From contig NZ_CP043930.1 of assembly GCF_009720525.1 (NCBI RefSeq), positions 1,054,001 to 1,118,000 of the forward strand: DNA of 64,000 bases, written 5' to 3'. Shown here one piece after another: positions 25,661 to 34,700 of the stretch (within the stretch, counting starts at the first letter, position 1; every line of letters begins with the position of its first letter). Under the pieces are notes generated by a model, which was given only the letters and a program-made list of their open reading frames with translations, was not told where the DNA came from and did no database searches. The position numbers and the translations under genes are program-made. Source of the DNA: Gimesia benthica. GTDB lineage: Bacteria > Planctomycetota > Planctomycetia > Planctomycetales > Planctomycetaceae.

Positions 25661-27862
25661 ATGAAAGATCGAAAACAATCAGGGCATTTTCACTACCCGA
25701 CGCGGCTCGCCCAGATGATCGCTGATATTGCGAGACTCTATCAACCTAGCACTGCAATTGATCCAAATTGCGATGATCTAACAGTCTTGAATCACTGCGA
25801 TTTTCTAGCTGCAAAACGAGCAATCTTCCGAAATCCAAACTCATTGGATCAAGCGGAAGCGACCGGCACTGACATTGATCTGGGGATAGGAGATTTTTGG
25901 AGAGAACCTTTGGATGAACTCTTCGACCTCGTTATAACAACGACACTCCCTTTCGGAGCTCGAATTGAAATTGGTGGACGAATAAAAAAGCTCGACGAGA
26001 TAATTGCAAACAGATGTCTGGACATTGTCGCCCCGAACGGAATTTGTATTTTGATCGTACCAAGTCACTATCTCTACTTATCAGTATATAATTCTCTTCG
26101 CGAGCGAATTCTTGACTACATGTCTCTAGATGCATCGATCGAAATTACTCCCAGTACTCTCAGAGACTCTTTAGAAATCAGCATTCCACTAACTCTTCTA
26201 GTAATCAGAAATGGCCCTCAAAAGTCACAAGGAACTTTCTTAGCCAAGTATGAGTCAGGTAGCGAGTCAGAAATCGTATCATCAATTGAAAGCGGGACAG
26301 GGGATTTCTTTGTTCAATCAGACAAATTGAGAGATCGATGGGATAGAAGTTTTCACGATCCTGCCTATCAGAAATTAGAAAATAAACTGAAAGGTTTTGA
26401 GACGAAGGCCCTGAGAGACATTGCACAAATCCGACGAGGCAAGCCTACGACTCGCGATCAATACTCGGATTTTGGGGAGATTCTCATCGTCTCACCTCGT
26501 CACGTCCACTCCGGTGATCTGACAGTTACCGATCGAGACAGATGTGTTTCTAACGTCGATGATTCCGAACTTCTTCAGCCTGGCGATGTACTTGTTAGCC
26601 TCTCTCGACCATCGGTATGTGTTTATCAGCCAGATTCCCCTCCAGCCATAGCTGGCATGCAAGTCGCTGTTATAAGGAGCCTTCAAGGAAACTACATCGC
26701 AACTTTCCTCCGAAGTGAGATGGGATCATCAATTTTTCAACAACAGATGGATCGTCATTCTAAGGGTACCACGATTGAATCTATCTCTCCGTCAGATTTG
26801 ATTAAAATACAAATTCCAATTCTTCCTCTCGAAGATTTGAATTCTATTAGCGATGAGGCGATTTCGGAGGCAGACTCCTCCGAACTAGAAGCTTTAAAAA
26901 CTGAGCTTCTTAGAGTTCGTCACATGCTAGAAACGTCTGAAGCAAGAAGAGAATCAGCAGAATCGCAACTCGAAGAAGAAAAGACCACCAATAGGGAAAA
27001 TAATGCTCACCATCAACTGGTCGAATCTCAGTTGGGCAAGATTCTTGAACAGCAAACTGTACTGAACTCTCAGATCGATCAGGTTTTAAAGATACTTACA
27101 GGAATGCGTGAGCAGATTGATTCAATCAAGCAGGGATCAAGAAAAGATGAAGAAAAACTTTCGTTGATCTGTACTCAACTTGAAGAGTGGACAAAACAAT
27201 CGGTTTCACAGAAAAGAAATTTCGCAGGGTATGTGAGGATCGTTCAGAGTTGGCTAGATGAGTGGGACATACTCGATCAATTGACACAGCAATTTTTACC
27301 ATCTGCCGAACACCTCTACGATGAGCTGGAAAGATTAAAAGCTTCGGATTTCTCGCCGTTTATAGTGCAGTACTGTAGATCACTTGAGAATGAAATATTG
27401 ACGAAGCTGTTCGTGACTTACCACGAAGACTTCAATAAACGCATCTCGAACAAAGAGTGCTTTCTGAAATCCGACTTAATCGATTTGGAATCGGGGGATT
27501 TACATCCAAAAACTGGAAAATTCGCGAAGGCTTTGAAGAACGATCAGCAAAAGTACACACTAGGTGACATGAAATGGGTCATGGGCCTAATGAAATCAGG
27601 TGGAAAAACTTTGGCGTCCAGTCCATTGCTTCAGGATTTCAAGGCATTCTCCTTAAAATATTTTGATGAAAGGATCACGCAGAAGGATTTCTTAAAGATG
27701 CTTACAGAGATCACTGATGATTATCGCAACAAGTCTGCTCATCCTTACCTCATGGGTAAATCAGAAGCCGATAAGTGTCTTCAACTCGTAAGACGTTCTC
27801 TCACTGATTTTCTCGAATCTTATCAAAGTGATAGCAATCCCCTTTCGGACAAAGACAAATGA
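25661..27862 (+). CDS. Defective N6-methylase / TRD / coiled coil / HEPN-like fusion (733 aa)
   Basis: Residues ~1-210 have the layout of an N6-adenine methyltransferase, but motif I reads AIDPNCDDLTVL instead of DPACGSG, and the NPPF position reads TTTLPFG, so methylation is unlikely. Residues ~235-415 look like an HsdS target-recognition domain (QIRRGKP, LLQPGDVLVS, a C-terminal IQIPILPLE). A long coiled coil follows (~415-500). The C-terminal domain carries RNKSAH at ~689-694, an R-x4-H arrangement as in HEPN ribonucleases. It stands alone between the hsdM relic and the Cas4-like gene. I infer a DNA-sensing, possibly abortive, defence protein; a plain dead restriction subunit is the alternative. 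Confidence 0.65.
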   Translation: MKDRKQSGHFHYPTRLAQMIADIARLYQPSTAIDPNCDDLTVLNHCDFLAAKRAIFRNPNSLDQAEATGTDIDLGIGDFWREPLDELFDLVITTTLPFGARIEIGGRIKKLDEIIANRCLDIVAPNGICILIVPSHYLYLSVYNSLRERILDYMSLDASIEITPSTLRDSLEISIPLTLLVIRNGPQKSQGTFLAKYESGSESEIVSSIESGTGDFFVQSDKLRDRWDRSFHDPAYQKLENKLKGFETKALRDIAQIRRGKPTTRDQYSDFGEILIVSPRHVHSGDLTVTDRDRCVSNVDDSELLQPGDVLVSLSRPSVCVYQPDSPPAIAGMQVAVIRSLQGNYIATFLRSEMGSSIFQQQMDRHSKGTTIESISPSDLIKIQIPILPLEDLNSISDEAISEADSSELEALKTELLRVRHMLETSEARRESAESQLEEEKTTNRENNAHHQLVESQLGKILEQQTVLNSQIDQVLKILTGMREQIDSIKQGSRKDEEKLSLICTQLEEWTKQSVSQKRNFAGYVRIVQSWLDEWDILDQLTQQFLPSAEHLYDELERLKASDFSPFIVQYCRSLENEILTKLFVTYHEDFNKRISNKECFLKSDLIDLESGDLHPKTGKFAKALKNDQQKYTLGDMKWVMGLMKSGGKTLASSPLLQDFKAFSLKYFDERITQKDFLKMLTEITDDYRNKSAHPYLMGKSEADKCLQLVRRSLTDFLESYQSDSNPLSDKDK

Positions 27863-28012
27863 CCAACTTCGCCCAAATCTTTAACAAGGTATAGATCTTT
27901 GCCCATATCCTGCGAGTCCATTAACTGCCGTGTATGCCACCTGCTTGTTAAATGATAATTTGGACACAGTAACAATAACCGGATAAAAACTAACATTTCG
28001 ATCGAACCAATA

Positions 28013-28030
28013 TTTAAATTCCGGATTTTA
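28013..28030. repeat. TCCGGA palindrome, copy 3
   Basis: TTTAAATTCCGGATTTTA, core at 28020-28025. It lies 39 bases before the Cas4-like/DEDD gene, in the same orientation as copies 2 and 4. Confidence 0.7.
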
Positions 28031-28069
28031 TGCTACCAGCCACACTGTAGCCAACATCGAAAGCAAATC

Positions 28070-30031
28070 ATGAAACGTTACCTGACCAAATCTCGATTCA
28101 TCCTCGGCCACGTCTGCCCAACAAAGCTCTTCTACACGGGGAAAACTGAGTACGCGAACTCGCGGCAGACGGACGATTTTCTTCAGGGACTCGCGGAAGG
28201 CGGGATGATTGTTGGTGAGCTGGCCAAGCTCTACTTTCCCGAGGGACGACCAGTTTCGTCGCTGGACGATGCCCAGGCACTGGAAGAAACCAACCAACTG
28301 CTTCTCCAGGACAATGTTGTCATCTTTGAGGCTGCTGTCACGATCGCCAATCTATTCTGCCGGATCGAGGTATTGGTCAAGACAGGAAATGAGTTGCAGC
28401 TGATCGAGGTAAAGGCCAAGTCGATTGATGGAACTGACGACGATCCATTTCGGGGCTCCCAAGGCCGTATTAGCTCCGACTGGAAGGATTACCTGCTGGA
28501 TATCGCTTTCCAGCGTTATATCTTACAGCAGGCATTCCCAGAGTTTAGTGTCACTTCCTGGTTGATGTGCGTTGATAAAAGTCAGGAATGTACCGTCGAC
28601 GGTCTGCATCGACTTTTCAAGATCGAGAAAGACGGCTCGCGAACTTCCTGTGTCTTCGTCGGCGATGATGCTGAGAACTCAATTTGCCGAGAAATACTGA
28701 AGGCCCGAAAAGTCGATGGACACATTGACGAATTATGCAGCGAAGACTTCGATGGTCGAAACTTTGAACAATATGTCCGTTGGCTGGCTGACAATTGCGA
28801 ACAAGACACAAAATTCTCTCCCGAAATTGAGGTTCGCTGTCGGAATTGCGAATTTCGTTGCACACCAGAGCAACGCAATGAAGGCTTACGGGACGGTTTC
28901 CGGGAGTGCTGGTCAGAAGTCCTCGGCTGGTCTGATGCTGATTTTGACCGTCCCACAGTTTTCGATCTTTACAATTTTCGACAAGCCGAGGATTTCATCA
29001 GTCAGCGTCGTATTAAATTGGAGGATCTTTCCGAAGGAGACCTTGATACGGGGACAGACCCGAAGCCCGGTTTACACCCCAGCGAAATGCAACGGATTCG
29101 GTTGAATTACCTTAAGACTGGCAGGAACGAATCTTTCGTCGACATTGATGGCCTTGATGAAGTAAAACGAAACTGGAGATTTCCTCTGCACTTCATCGAC
29201 TTCGAAACGGCGGCCCCTCCTGTGCCACTACATCAGGGCTTACGGCCTTACCAGAGCCTGGCGTTTCAGTTTTCTCACCATACGCTTCAGGAAGATGGGG
29301 ATGTTTTCCATACGGGTGAATACTTAAACGCAGTACCCGGGGCATTCCCTAATTTTGATTTCCTTCGAAACCTGAAGTCTTCGTTAGACGGTGATAATGG
29401 AACCATTTTCCGGTATGCGGCTCATGAAAACACAATTCTTAACCACATCGTCGAACAACTGGATGAGTTTGGTCATGAGGAGAGTGATTACGAAGAGCTG
29501 CGGAATTTCGCCTGTTCTATTTCAATTCCTACAAAGTCTCAACCAAATCCATGGAGGCCTGGCGATCGAGAAATGGTCGACTTACGGGAGCTTGTGGCTC
29601 GCCACTATTACCATCCCAGAATGAAGGGTTCACAATCCATTAAATACGTCCTGCCCGCTGTTTTGACCGAATCCACTTTTCTTCGCGACAAGTATTCAAA
29701 GCCCATATACGGCTATGAAGTTAATCCCGGCTCCAGCCGCAACTTTCCCAAAAAGGAATGGATTCAGTACAAAGATGACACAGTCATTGATCCCTACGAA
29801 CTTCTGCCTGCTGTGTTCGATGAAGTTGACAAGAATACCTGGGACAATTTGTGGGCTGGTGACGAAATCCGAGGAGGCGGAGCTGCAATGGCTGCTTATC
29901 TTCGTCTACAGCAGGACGGGCTTCCCCAGGAATATCGTGACGACATTGAACAGGGCCTGCTTAGGTATTGCGAACTCGATACGCTTGCCATGGTGATGAT
30001 CGTCGAATCGTGGCTCAATCACAGGAATTAA
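28070..30031 (+). CDS. DUF2779 protein: Cas4-like nuclease plus DEDD-type exonuclease domain (653 aa)
   Basis: The N-terminal half resembles Cas4/RecB-like PD-(D/E)xK nucleases: a Cys near residue 16 (GHVCPTKLF), catalytic-looking LQLIEVKAKS, and a CRNCEFRC cluster near 260 that could hold an iron-sulphur cluster. The C-terminal DUF2779 domain has FIDFETAAPP near 375, AAHENTIL and YCELDTLAM, matching DEDD 3'-5' exonuclease motifs. It is therefore probably a two-nuclease DNA-processing protein. Such proteins occur both alone and near defence genes. It is flanked on both sides by TCCGGA palindromes in the same orientation (39 bases before the start, 19 after the stop). Confidence 0.75.
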   Translation: MKRYLTKSRFILGHVCPTKLFYTGKTEYANSRQTDDFLQGLAEGGMIVGELAKLYFPEGRPVSSLDDAQALEETNQLLLQDNVVIFEAAVTIANLFCRIEVLVKTGNELQLIEVKAKSIDGTDDDPFRGSQGRISSDWKDYLLDIAFQRYILQQAFPEFSVTSWLMCVDKSQECTVDGLHRLFKIEKDGSRTSCVFVGDDAENSICREILKARKVDGHIDELCSEDFDGRNFEQYVRWLADNCEQDTKFSPEIEVRCRNCEFRCTPEQRNEGLRDGFRECWSEVLGWSDADFDRPTVFDLYNFRQAEDFISQRRIKLEDLSEGDLDTGTDPKPGLHPSEMQRIRLNYLKTGRNESFVDIDGLDEVKRNWRFPLHFIDFETAAPPVPLHQGLRPYQSLAFQFSHHTLQEDGDVFHTGEYLNAVPGAFPNFDFLRNLKSSLDGDNGTIFRYAAHENTILNHIVEQLDEFGHEESDYEELRNFACSISIPTKSQPNPWRPGDREMVDLRELVARHYYHPRMKGSQSIKYVLPAVLTESTFLRDKYSKPIYGYEVNPGSSRNFPKKEWIQYKDDTVIDPYELLPAVFDEVDKNTWDNLWAGDEIRGGGAAMAAYLRLQQDGLPQEYRDDIEQGLLRYCELDTLAMVMIVESWLNHRN

Positions 30032-30049
30032 GATCTTCCACAACCCATC

Positions 30050-30068
30050 TTTAAATTCCGGATTTTAA
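30050..30068. repeat. TCCGGA palindrome, copy 4
   Basis: TTTAAATTCCGGATTTTAA, core at 30057-30062, 19 bases after the DUF2779 stop codon. Confidence 0.7.
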
Positions 30069-30118
30069 GATGCTGATTCAATCTGCCCCTTCCGACATCC
30101 GCTCGTCACATGCCCTTT

Positions 30119-30182
30119 ACTAATGGCATTCTGTCACATACTTTGTTACCCTTTGGGGGACAGACGTCACGACGTTCTCCCC
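30119..30182. repeat. 60-bp intergenic module, copy 2
   Basis: Partner of 6004-6066 (about 70% identity), placed about 70 bases after a TCCGGA palindrome as in the first copy. It precedes the decayed helix-turn-helix gene. Confidence 0.55.
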
Positions 30183-30200
30183 CTACCAAGCGGGTACGAG

Positions 30201-30395
30201 ATGAGCGAATATCTGAAAACGGAAGAGGCAGCAGAGTTCTTGGGCGTCAGTCAGAATACGCAGAGGAACTGGACCAAGCTGGGAAAGATTCCCGTTCAGT
30301 TTAATACACTGAACAATTAACGTCTGTTTCGGCGGAAGGACCTTCAAGCCTTCCTCGATTTGGTCGCCAGGCCGGTGATGCGGAAACCGAGATAA
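30201..30395 (+). pseudogene. MerR/excisionase-type helix-turn-helix gene with nonsense codon
   Basis: From ATG 30201 the frame reads YLKTEEAAEFLGVSQNTQRN, a MerR/excisionase-like helix-turn-helix, to ...NTLNN and then TAA at 30318-30320. The same frame then continues RLFRRKDLQAFLD to a second TAA at 30393. Relatives usually have NNYRLF at this point, so the TAA looks like a Tyr codon changed by one base. Such small proteins often precede type I restriction genes, and here it stands before a dead hsdM. Confidence 0.75.
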
Positions 30396-30420
30396 CAACC
30401 AACAGAAGAACAGACGCAGG

Positions 30421-30460
30421 AAGTGACTTACTTATGAGCCAAGTGACTTACTTATGAGCC
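30421..30460. repeat. Perfect 20-bp tandem duplication over a start codon
   Basis: Two adjacent copies of a unit AAGTGACTTA-CTTATGAGCC. Each contains an ATG. The first opens a 7-codon frame that ends in the second copy; the second ATG (30454) opens the HsdM fragment. Confidence 0.85.
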
Positions 30461-30804
30461 AACAGAATCTTTCTTCATTTATCTGGTCCGTCGCGGTCAT
30501 TCTTCGAGGTGATCATAAGCAATCTAAGTACGGTCGTGCAATCCTACCGTTTACGGTGCTCAGGCGTCTGGACTGCGTACTGAAGCCGACGAAAGAAGCA
30601 GTACTCTCCGAAAAAAAGAAACGCGAATCAGCTGGAATCAACTCGCCGGTTCTGACCAAAGAGATCATGAACACGATGGACTTTCAGTCCGAACTGAGTA
30701 CCCGGGCATTTAATTCAGCTGAGATCCGCGAAAGCCTTAAGTCTTCCATGCTGAACCAGCTCGGTTTGTGCGAAAAACTCAAATCCCGAGCTGCAGGAGC
30801 GTGA
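30454..30804 (+). pseudogene. HsdM N-terminal fragment B
   Basis: FIWSVAVILRGDHKQSKYG and LPFTVLRRLDCVL match the N-terminus of HsdM proteins of the subfamily also seen in fragment A. Everything from about residue 65 on, including both methylase motifs, is missing, and the frame ends after an unrelated short tail at 30804. Four bases later the HNH gene starts. It is a relic, unless the 116-aa product kept a role as a partner or decoy. Confidence 0.75.
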
Positions 30805-30807
30805 TGA

Positions 30808-31545
30808 ATGTTTACCCCTGAAACTCCGCCCGCTCAATCAGACTATGTGAATGCGATCAATGAAATCCGCGAAAGTCTGAGCGAACGCAGTTTGAAGGTT
30901 CTACGCTTTCAATTTCAGCAGCCTGGGCGGTCCGTCACCTCTCAGGACCTCCGTGATCATTTTGGGTACAGCAGCATCGGGGCATCCAATCTGCTTTACG
31001 GAAACCTCGGCAAGCAGTTCGCAGTTGCACTGCCGATGCAGACTGAGCCAGAAGACTCATCTCGATCTCGATACTGGAAAGCCTTGGCAACTGGTGATGG
31101 GAGTGGAGAGCACTTTATCTGGATCATGCGGCCTGAGTTGGCCAATGCTCTGGTTCAGACCAGTCTGGTTGATCCGTCGACAGATGGCTTGATTATGGTA
31201 CCGGACATTGACGTCCATACATCGAGTATTTCGGCGGTCGAAGGTCGCCAAAAGCTCGTGATTCACCTGGTTCGAGAACGCAGTCGATCTATCGTTTCTG
31301 CAAAAAAGGCTTCAGCAGAATCATTGGCGTGTGAAATCTGTGGATTTGATTCGACAGCGGTATACGGCGAAGAGTACTGCGAAGTTCACCACCTGACACC
31401 ATTGGCGGAGCTTAAAGAGGATGCGGAGACGAGTCTCGATGACCTGGCGATTATTTGTGCTAATTGCCACCGCATCATCCACCTTTACTCGCCACCGCTA
31501 ACGCTCGATCAAGTCCGTGAAAAGATAAACGATGAACTGAGTTAA
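30808..31545 (+). CDS. HNH endonuclease with N-terminal winged-helix-like domain (245 aa)
   Basis: The C-terminal HNH module has CEICGF, then CEVHHLTPL with the catalytic His pair, then ICANCHRIIH, giving two CxxC zinc pairs. The N-terminal ~90 residues look like a winged helix (SVTSQDLRDHFGYSS). This resembles McrA-type nucleases that cut foreign or modified DNA. It lies four bases past the HsdM fragment stop and is intact although the genes upstream are broken, so it may work alone. Confidence 0.85.
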   Translation: MFTPETPPAQSDYVNAINEIRESLSERSLKVLRFQFQQPGRSVTSQDLRDHFGYSSIGASNLLYGNLGKQFAVALPMQTEPEDSSRSRYWKALATGDGSGEHFIWIMRPELANALVQTSLVDPSTDGLIMVPDIDVHTSSISAVEGRQKLVIHLVRERSRSIVSAKKASAESLACEICGFDSTAVYGEEYCEVHHLTPLAELKEDAETSLDDLAIICANCHRIIHLYSPPLTLDQVREKINDELS

Positions 31546-31662
31546 CGCCTTGGCTGAACGCCCACTGGTAACGCGTCTCGATGTGTTCGTTCTTCGAGGC
31601 CGCAAAAATGAAAACCAATGAACAAGACTGAGAAAACTGTGAGCTGAATGAGAGAATGAGCA

Positions 31663-32289
31663 ATGCAATCTGATGAATCTTCCCTCCAACCTCCGCAACC
31701 GGAGTCAAAGTCCCGTTTAGCAACCCGTTCCAGCCTGATCCAAGATCTGAAGCTCGAAGAAGTCTCCCAGGAACGCTGGCGAGAGTTCGAGCTGATCTAC
31801 AAGCCTCTCTTGCTATTCTGGATGAGAAAGAAAAACGTCCCCGCATCAGCTGAGGACGAAGTCCTGCAGGAGTGTTGGATCTCGGCATTTAAGGCGATTG
31901 GCAACTTTGAGCGTGGAGAAGATAAAGGAACCTTTCGTGGTTGGCTGCGGACGATCGTTCATCGCCGGGCGGCTGACTATTTCAGAAAGGTGCCCAAGGA
32001 CCAGGGCGTCTCCCCAGAACTGCTGAATGCCATCGCGACTCCCGAGCAAAAGGACGCCAATGAGCTCGAAGGCGAAGAAGTGGCACTTCGGGAGATTGAG
32101 GCTCGAGCATTGGAAGTTGTTCGCAGCACTCTGAAAACGAAAAACACCTGGGATATGTTTTGGATGACGACCGTCGAAAAGGTGCCAACAGAAGAGGTTG
32201 CCAAGAAGTTCAATGTTTCAAAAGCTGGAGTGCGGATGGCAAAACAGCGAGTTTTGAAGCGGCTCAAGGAGCTTGGGTTTGAGGTTTGA
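31663..32289 (+). CDS. ECF-type RNA polymerase sigma factor (208 aa)
   Basis: Region 2 is visible as AEDEVLQECWISAFKAIGNF with the downstream GTFRGWLRTIVHRRAADYFR (about 60-110). Region 4 is visible as EEVAKKFNVSKAGVRMAKQRVLKRLKEL (~175-205). It directs RNA polymerase to a special promoter class. The kinase with an anti-sigma-like zinc motif follows 113 bases downstream, as in the planctomycete ECF-STK pairs, so kinase signalling probably controls it. Whether the GTTACGC-N4-GCGATAG element is its promoter is untested. Confidence 0.88.
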   Translation: MQSDESSLQPPQPESKSRLATRSSLIQDLKLEEVSQERWREFELIYKPLLLFWMRKKNVPASAEDEVLQECWISAFKAIGNFERGEDKGTFRGWLRTIVHRRAADYFRKVPKDQGVSPELLNAIATPEQKDANELEGEEVALREIEARALEVVRSTLKTKNTWDMFWMTTVEKVPTEEVAKKFNVSKAGVRMAKQRVLKRLKELGFEV

Positions 32290-32317
32290 CGACAATTATG
32301 GGAATTTGAGTTTTCGT

Positions 32318-32335
32318 GTTACGCCTCTCCGATAG
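32318..32335 (+). promoter_or_regulatory. GTTACGC-N4-GCGATAG element, site 5 (kinase gene)
   Basis: GTTACGC, CTCT, CCGATAG: one mismatch. Its end lies 68 bases before the kinase ATG at 32403. Confidence 0.7.
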
Positions 32336-32402
32336 TCATAAATAGGAGATCCTTGTGGCCCAAAATAACAGATAGCAATAGAACAGATGCGGTGAACTAG
32401 AG

Positions 32403-34700
32403 ATGGCACAAATACTCAAATGTCCCACACGCGACGAACTCATTCGACTGAATAACGACGAGTTACCCGGAAATCTGAGTGAATCGCTTTTCGATCACAT
32501 CGAGAGCTGTGGGCGGTGCTCGTCCATCTATGGTGAGCTTGAAGAACCACAGGACAACTTTGCGAGTCACTTTGCTCACATCTCTCCCGAAGACCTGGAG
32601 AAAGCTCGGGAGGGCATTGCAGCCGATGCACTTCGAGAGTCGGCAACGTCGCTCTTTCCAAAGTTATCTGGCCTCTTACGTGATAGAGAACGGAGGTCAG
32701 CCCTTCATCCGCCATGCGATGTAAGAGACTACAGGGTGCTGAAGCAAATCGGCATCGGTGGGATGGGAGAAGTGTATGAGGCCAAACACATATTATCCGG
32801 GCGACACGATGCAATTAAAGTTATCCGACGGTTCAGGCAAGATACTCCTGAAGCAGAAGAGCGTTTCCTAAGTGAAATCAGGACTGTTGCTCAGCTCAAT
32901 CACCCCAATATTGTGATCACCTATGGTCCGTGGCGTGAGCAAGATGGCAATCTTTATCTGGCCCAGGAACTCCTGAAGGGTAAATCGCTCCAAGATTTGG
33001 TTAACCTGGACGAGTTCGGTGGACCGAAAGAGATCATCGACGCCATGATTGGCACATGTCGCGGTCTGGAGTATGCACACGACAAAAAATACTTCCATCG
33101 AGATATCAAGCCTGCCAATGTCATGCGATTAGAGGACGGCACGATCAAAGTCATCGACTTTGGTTTAGCGTCAGCTGCTGAATCAGGGGAGTCTGCAATT
33201 CTGGTAGGTGCTGGCACTGTCGGCTACATGTCCCCTGAGCAGGCACATGGCACCGGACCAGTCGACCATCGTTCTGACATCTATTCTGCAGGCCGCATGT
33301 TGAAGTACTTATTGACCAAAACTCCAATCGACCCTGCCAGCAAAAAACAGATCCGTGCGGTTAAAAAACTGAACAAACTTGCTGAGTGGATGACCCGTAA
33401 TTCTCCCGGAAAAAGACCAAAGAATATCACGGTCGTCATCTCACGGCTTGAGAAGATTCGACGGGCTCTCATCAGATCCCGGGTGAAGACAGCCCTTACA
33501 GCTTCCGCAATCCTGGCCACAGTAGCCCTTGGCATTTGGGGGTTTGTCGTAAACTACGGCGACATTTCAGGAGGGATGGTGAACCGATTCATCGTCCAAG
33601 ATGAAGTCGCAAGGCAGCTCGATGCACGGCAGCAGGAGGCCAATGAGGCACTGTCCAAAGAATGGAATAACGAGGTTGCCCCTCGCCTGAAGCGTAACAC
33701 TGCTGAATTCCGCACCAATGTGGAATCGACGCTTGAAGGTCTCCGCTCTGGCCAGCCGGACCAAGTGCCCGCAAATGACTTGGCTTCGATCTTACAGCAG
33801 CTCCCCGGAATGGTGACAGCAAAAGTCCCGCAGCCCCCCACGTACGATCAGGGAGCGGATGAGCTCATCTACTCCGTTAAACTTGCTCCGGATGAAGCCG
33901 CCTACCGTGCCACCCTGCCCCGACTAAAACAAACACTCGATTCAATTGCGATTGGCAATCCTGAAGAAGTAACGGTTCGACCAACGTCACTCAGATCCGA
34001 TAAATCAGAAGATGGCGTGCCTGTTTACTCGTTACCACAAATCGAAAGCGATCCGCGAACCGCTGGAACGCAGGGCATCGTCTCGTTACTTATTGACTGG
34101 AACAGTGCTCAGACCTTTCAGGTCTGGAGGCACTATGTTGTGGACTTTGGTGCGATCAATGTGAAGGGTACTGGATGGCAGTTCATAAAACCGACAAACC
34201 AACACTGGCTTCAAACAGTTGCTGCCCGAGGAGACGATGACTTTGGGAAACTGATGGCGTTTCCCCTCATGTCTCGCACCATTGAGACGCAGTTTCTTGA
34301 TGACTCCGGTACCAAAGTCGATGTCGACTCCTGGGAGTGGCTCGGTCGCAATTATGTCGACGTTGGATTGCCCCAAAATACGCTGAGCAATGGTCTCCCG
34401 ACAGATCGCATGCTCAGTGGCGTCCCAAACCTGCTGGTCTCGCCGATTCATCGGCATTTGGGACGTCCCGATGAATCTGTGCTGGTCACTGGCTGGACGC
34501 AGGGGTCGCAGTCGAAAACCAATAATTTCCATGTCACCATTGCTCCCTTCTGCATGGTGCAAAGCACGTTCGCTGGAACCACCCGGGCTCTCGTTTTCTC
34601 CCCGGCTTCGGTGCAGACGCGGAAAATCCGGCTGGATTCCGAGCTCTGGCAAAAGATCTCCACGGTCAAAGTGAGCAACCGGACAGCCACGGAGAACTAG
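32403..34700 (+). CDS. Membrane Ser/Thr protein kinase with anti-sigma-like zinc motif (765 aa)
   Basis: The N-terminus has CPTRDELIRL and DHIESCGRC (31-39), an H-x3-C-x2-C motif as in zinc-binding anti-sigma factors. The Hanks-type kinase domain spans ~110-350: glycine loop GIGGMGEV, Lys139, HRDIKPAN at 232-239, DFG at 252-254 and GTVGYMSPEQ. All catalytic residues are present. A single membrane helix at ~362-383 places the unknown C-terminal half outside the cytoplasm as a likely sensor. With the sigma factor just upstream it forms an ECF-STK pair. A GTTACGC element 68 bases before its start suggests its own regulation. Confidence 0.92.
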   Translation: MAQILKCPTRDELIRLNNDELPGNLSESLFDHIESCGRCSSIYGELEEPQDNFASHFAHISPEDLEKAREGIAADALRESATSLFPKLSGLLRDRERRSALHPPCDVRDYRVLKQIGIGGMGEVYEAKHILSGRHDAIKVIRRFRQDTPEAEERFLSEIRTVAQLNHPNIVITYGPWREQDGNLYLAQELLKGKSLQDLVNLDEFGGPKEIIDAMIGTCRGLEYAHDKKYFHRDIKPANVMRLEDGTIKVIDFGLASAAESGESAILVGAGTVGYMSPEQAHGTGPVDHRSDIYSAGRMLKYLLTKTPIDPASKKQIRAVKKLNKLAEWMTRNSPGKRPKNITVVISRLEKIRRALIRSRVKTALTASAILATVALGIWGFVVNYGDISGGMVNRFIVQDEVARQLDARQQEANEALSKEWNNEVAPRLKRNTAEFRTNVESTLEGLRSGQPDQVPANDLASILQQLPGMVTAKVPQPPTYDQGADELIYSVKLAPDEAAYRATLPRLKQTLDSIAIGNPEEVTVRPTSLRSDKSEDGVPVYSLPQIESDPRTAGTQGIVSLLIDWNSAQTFQVWRHYVVDFGAINVKGTGWQFIKPTNQHWLQTVAARGDDDFGKLMAFPLMSRTIETQFLDDSGTKVDVDSWEWLGRNYVDVGLPQNTLSNGLPTDRMLSGVPNLLVSPIHRHLGRPDESVLVTGWTQGSQSKTNNFHVTIAPFCMVQSTFAGTTRALVFSPASVQTRKIRLDSELWQKISTVKVSNRTATEN

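Noticed and set aside
31571-31587. A look-alike of the element before the sigma factor gene
   Set aside because: GTAACGC with a shorter spacer and a partial second box; spacing is not conserved, so I did not count it.
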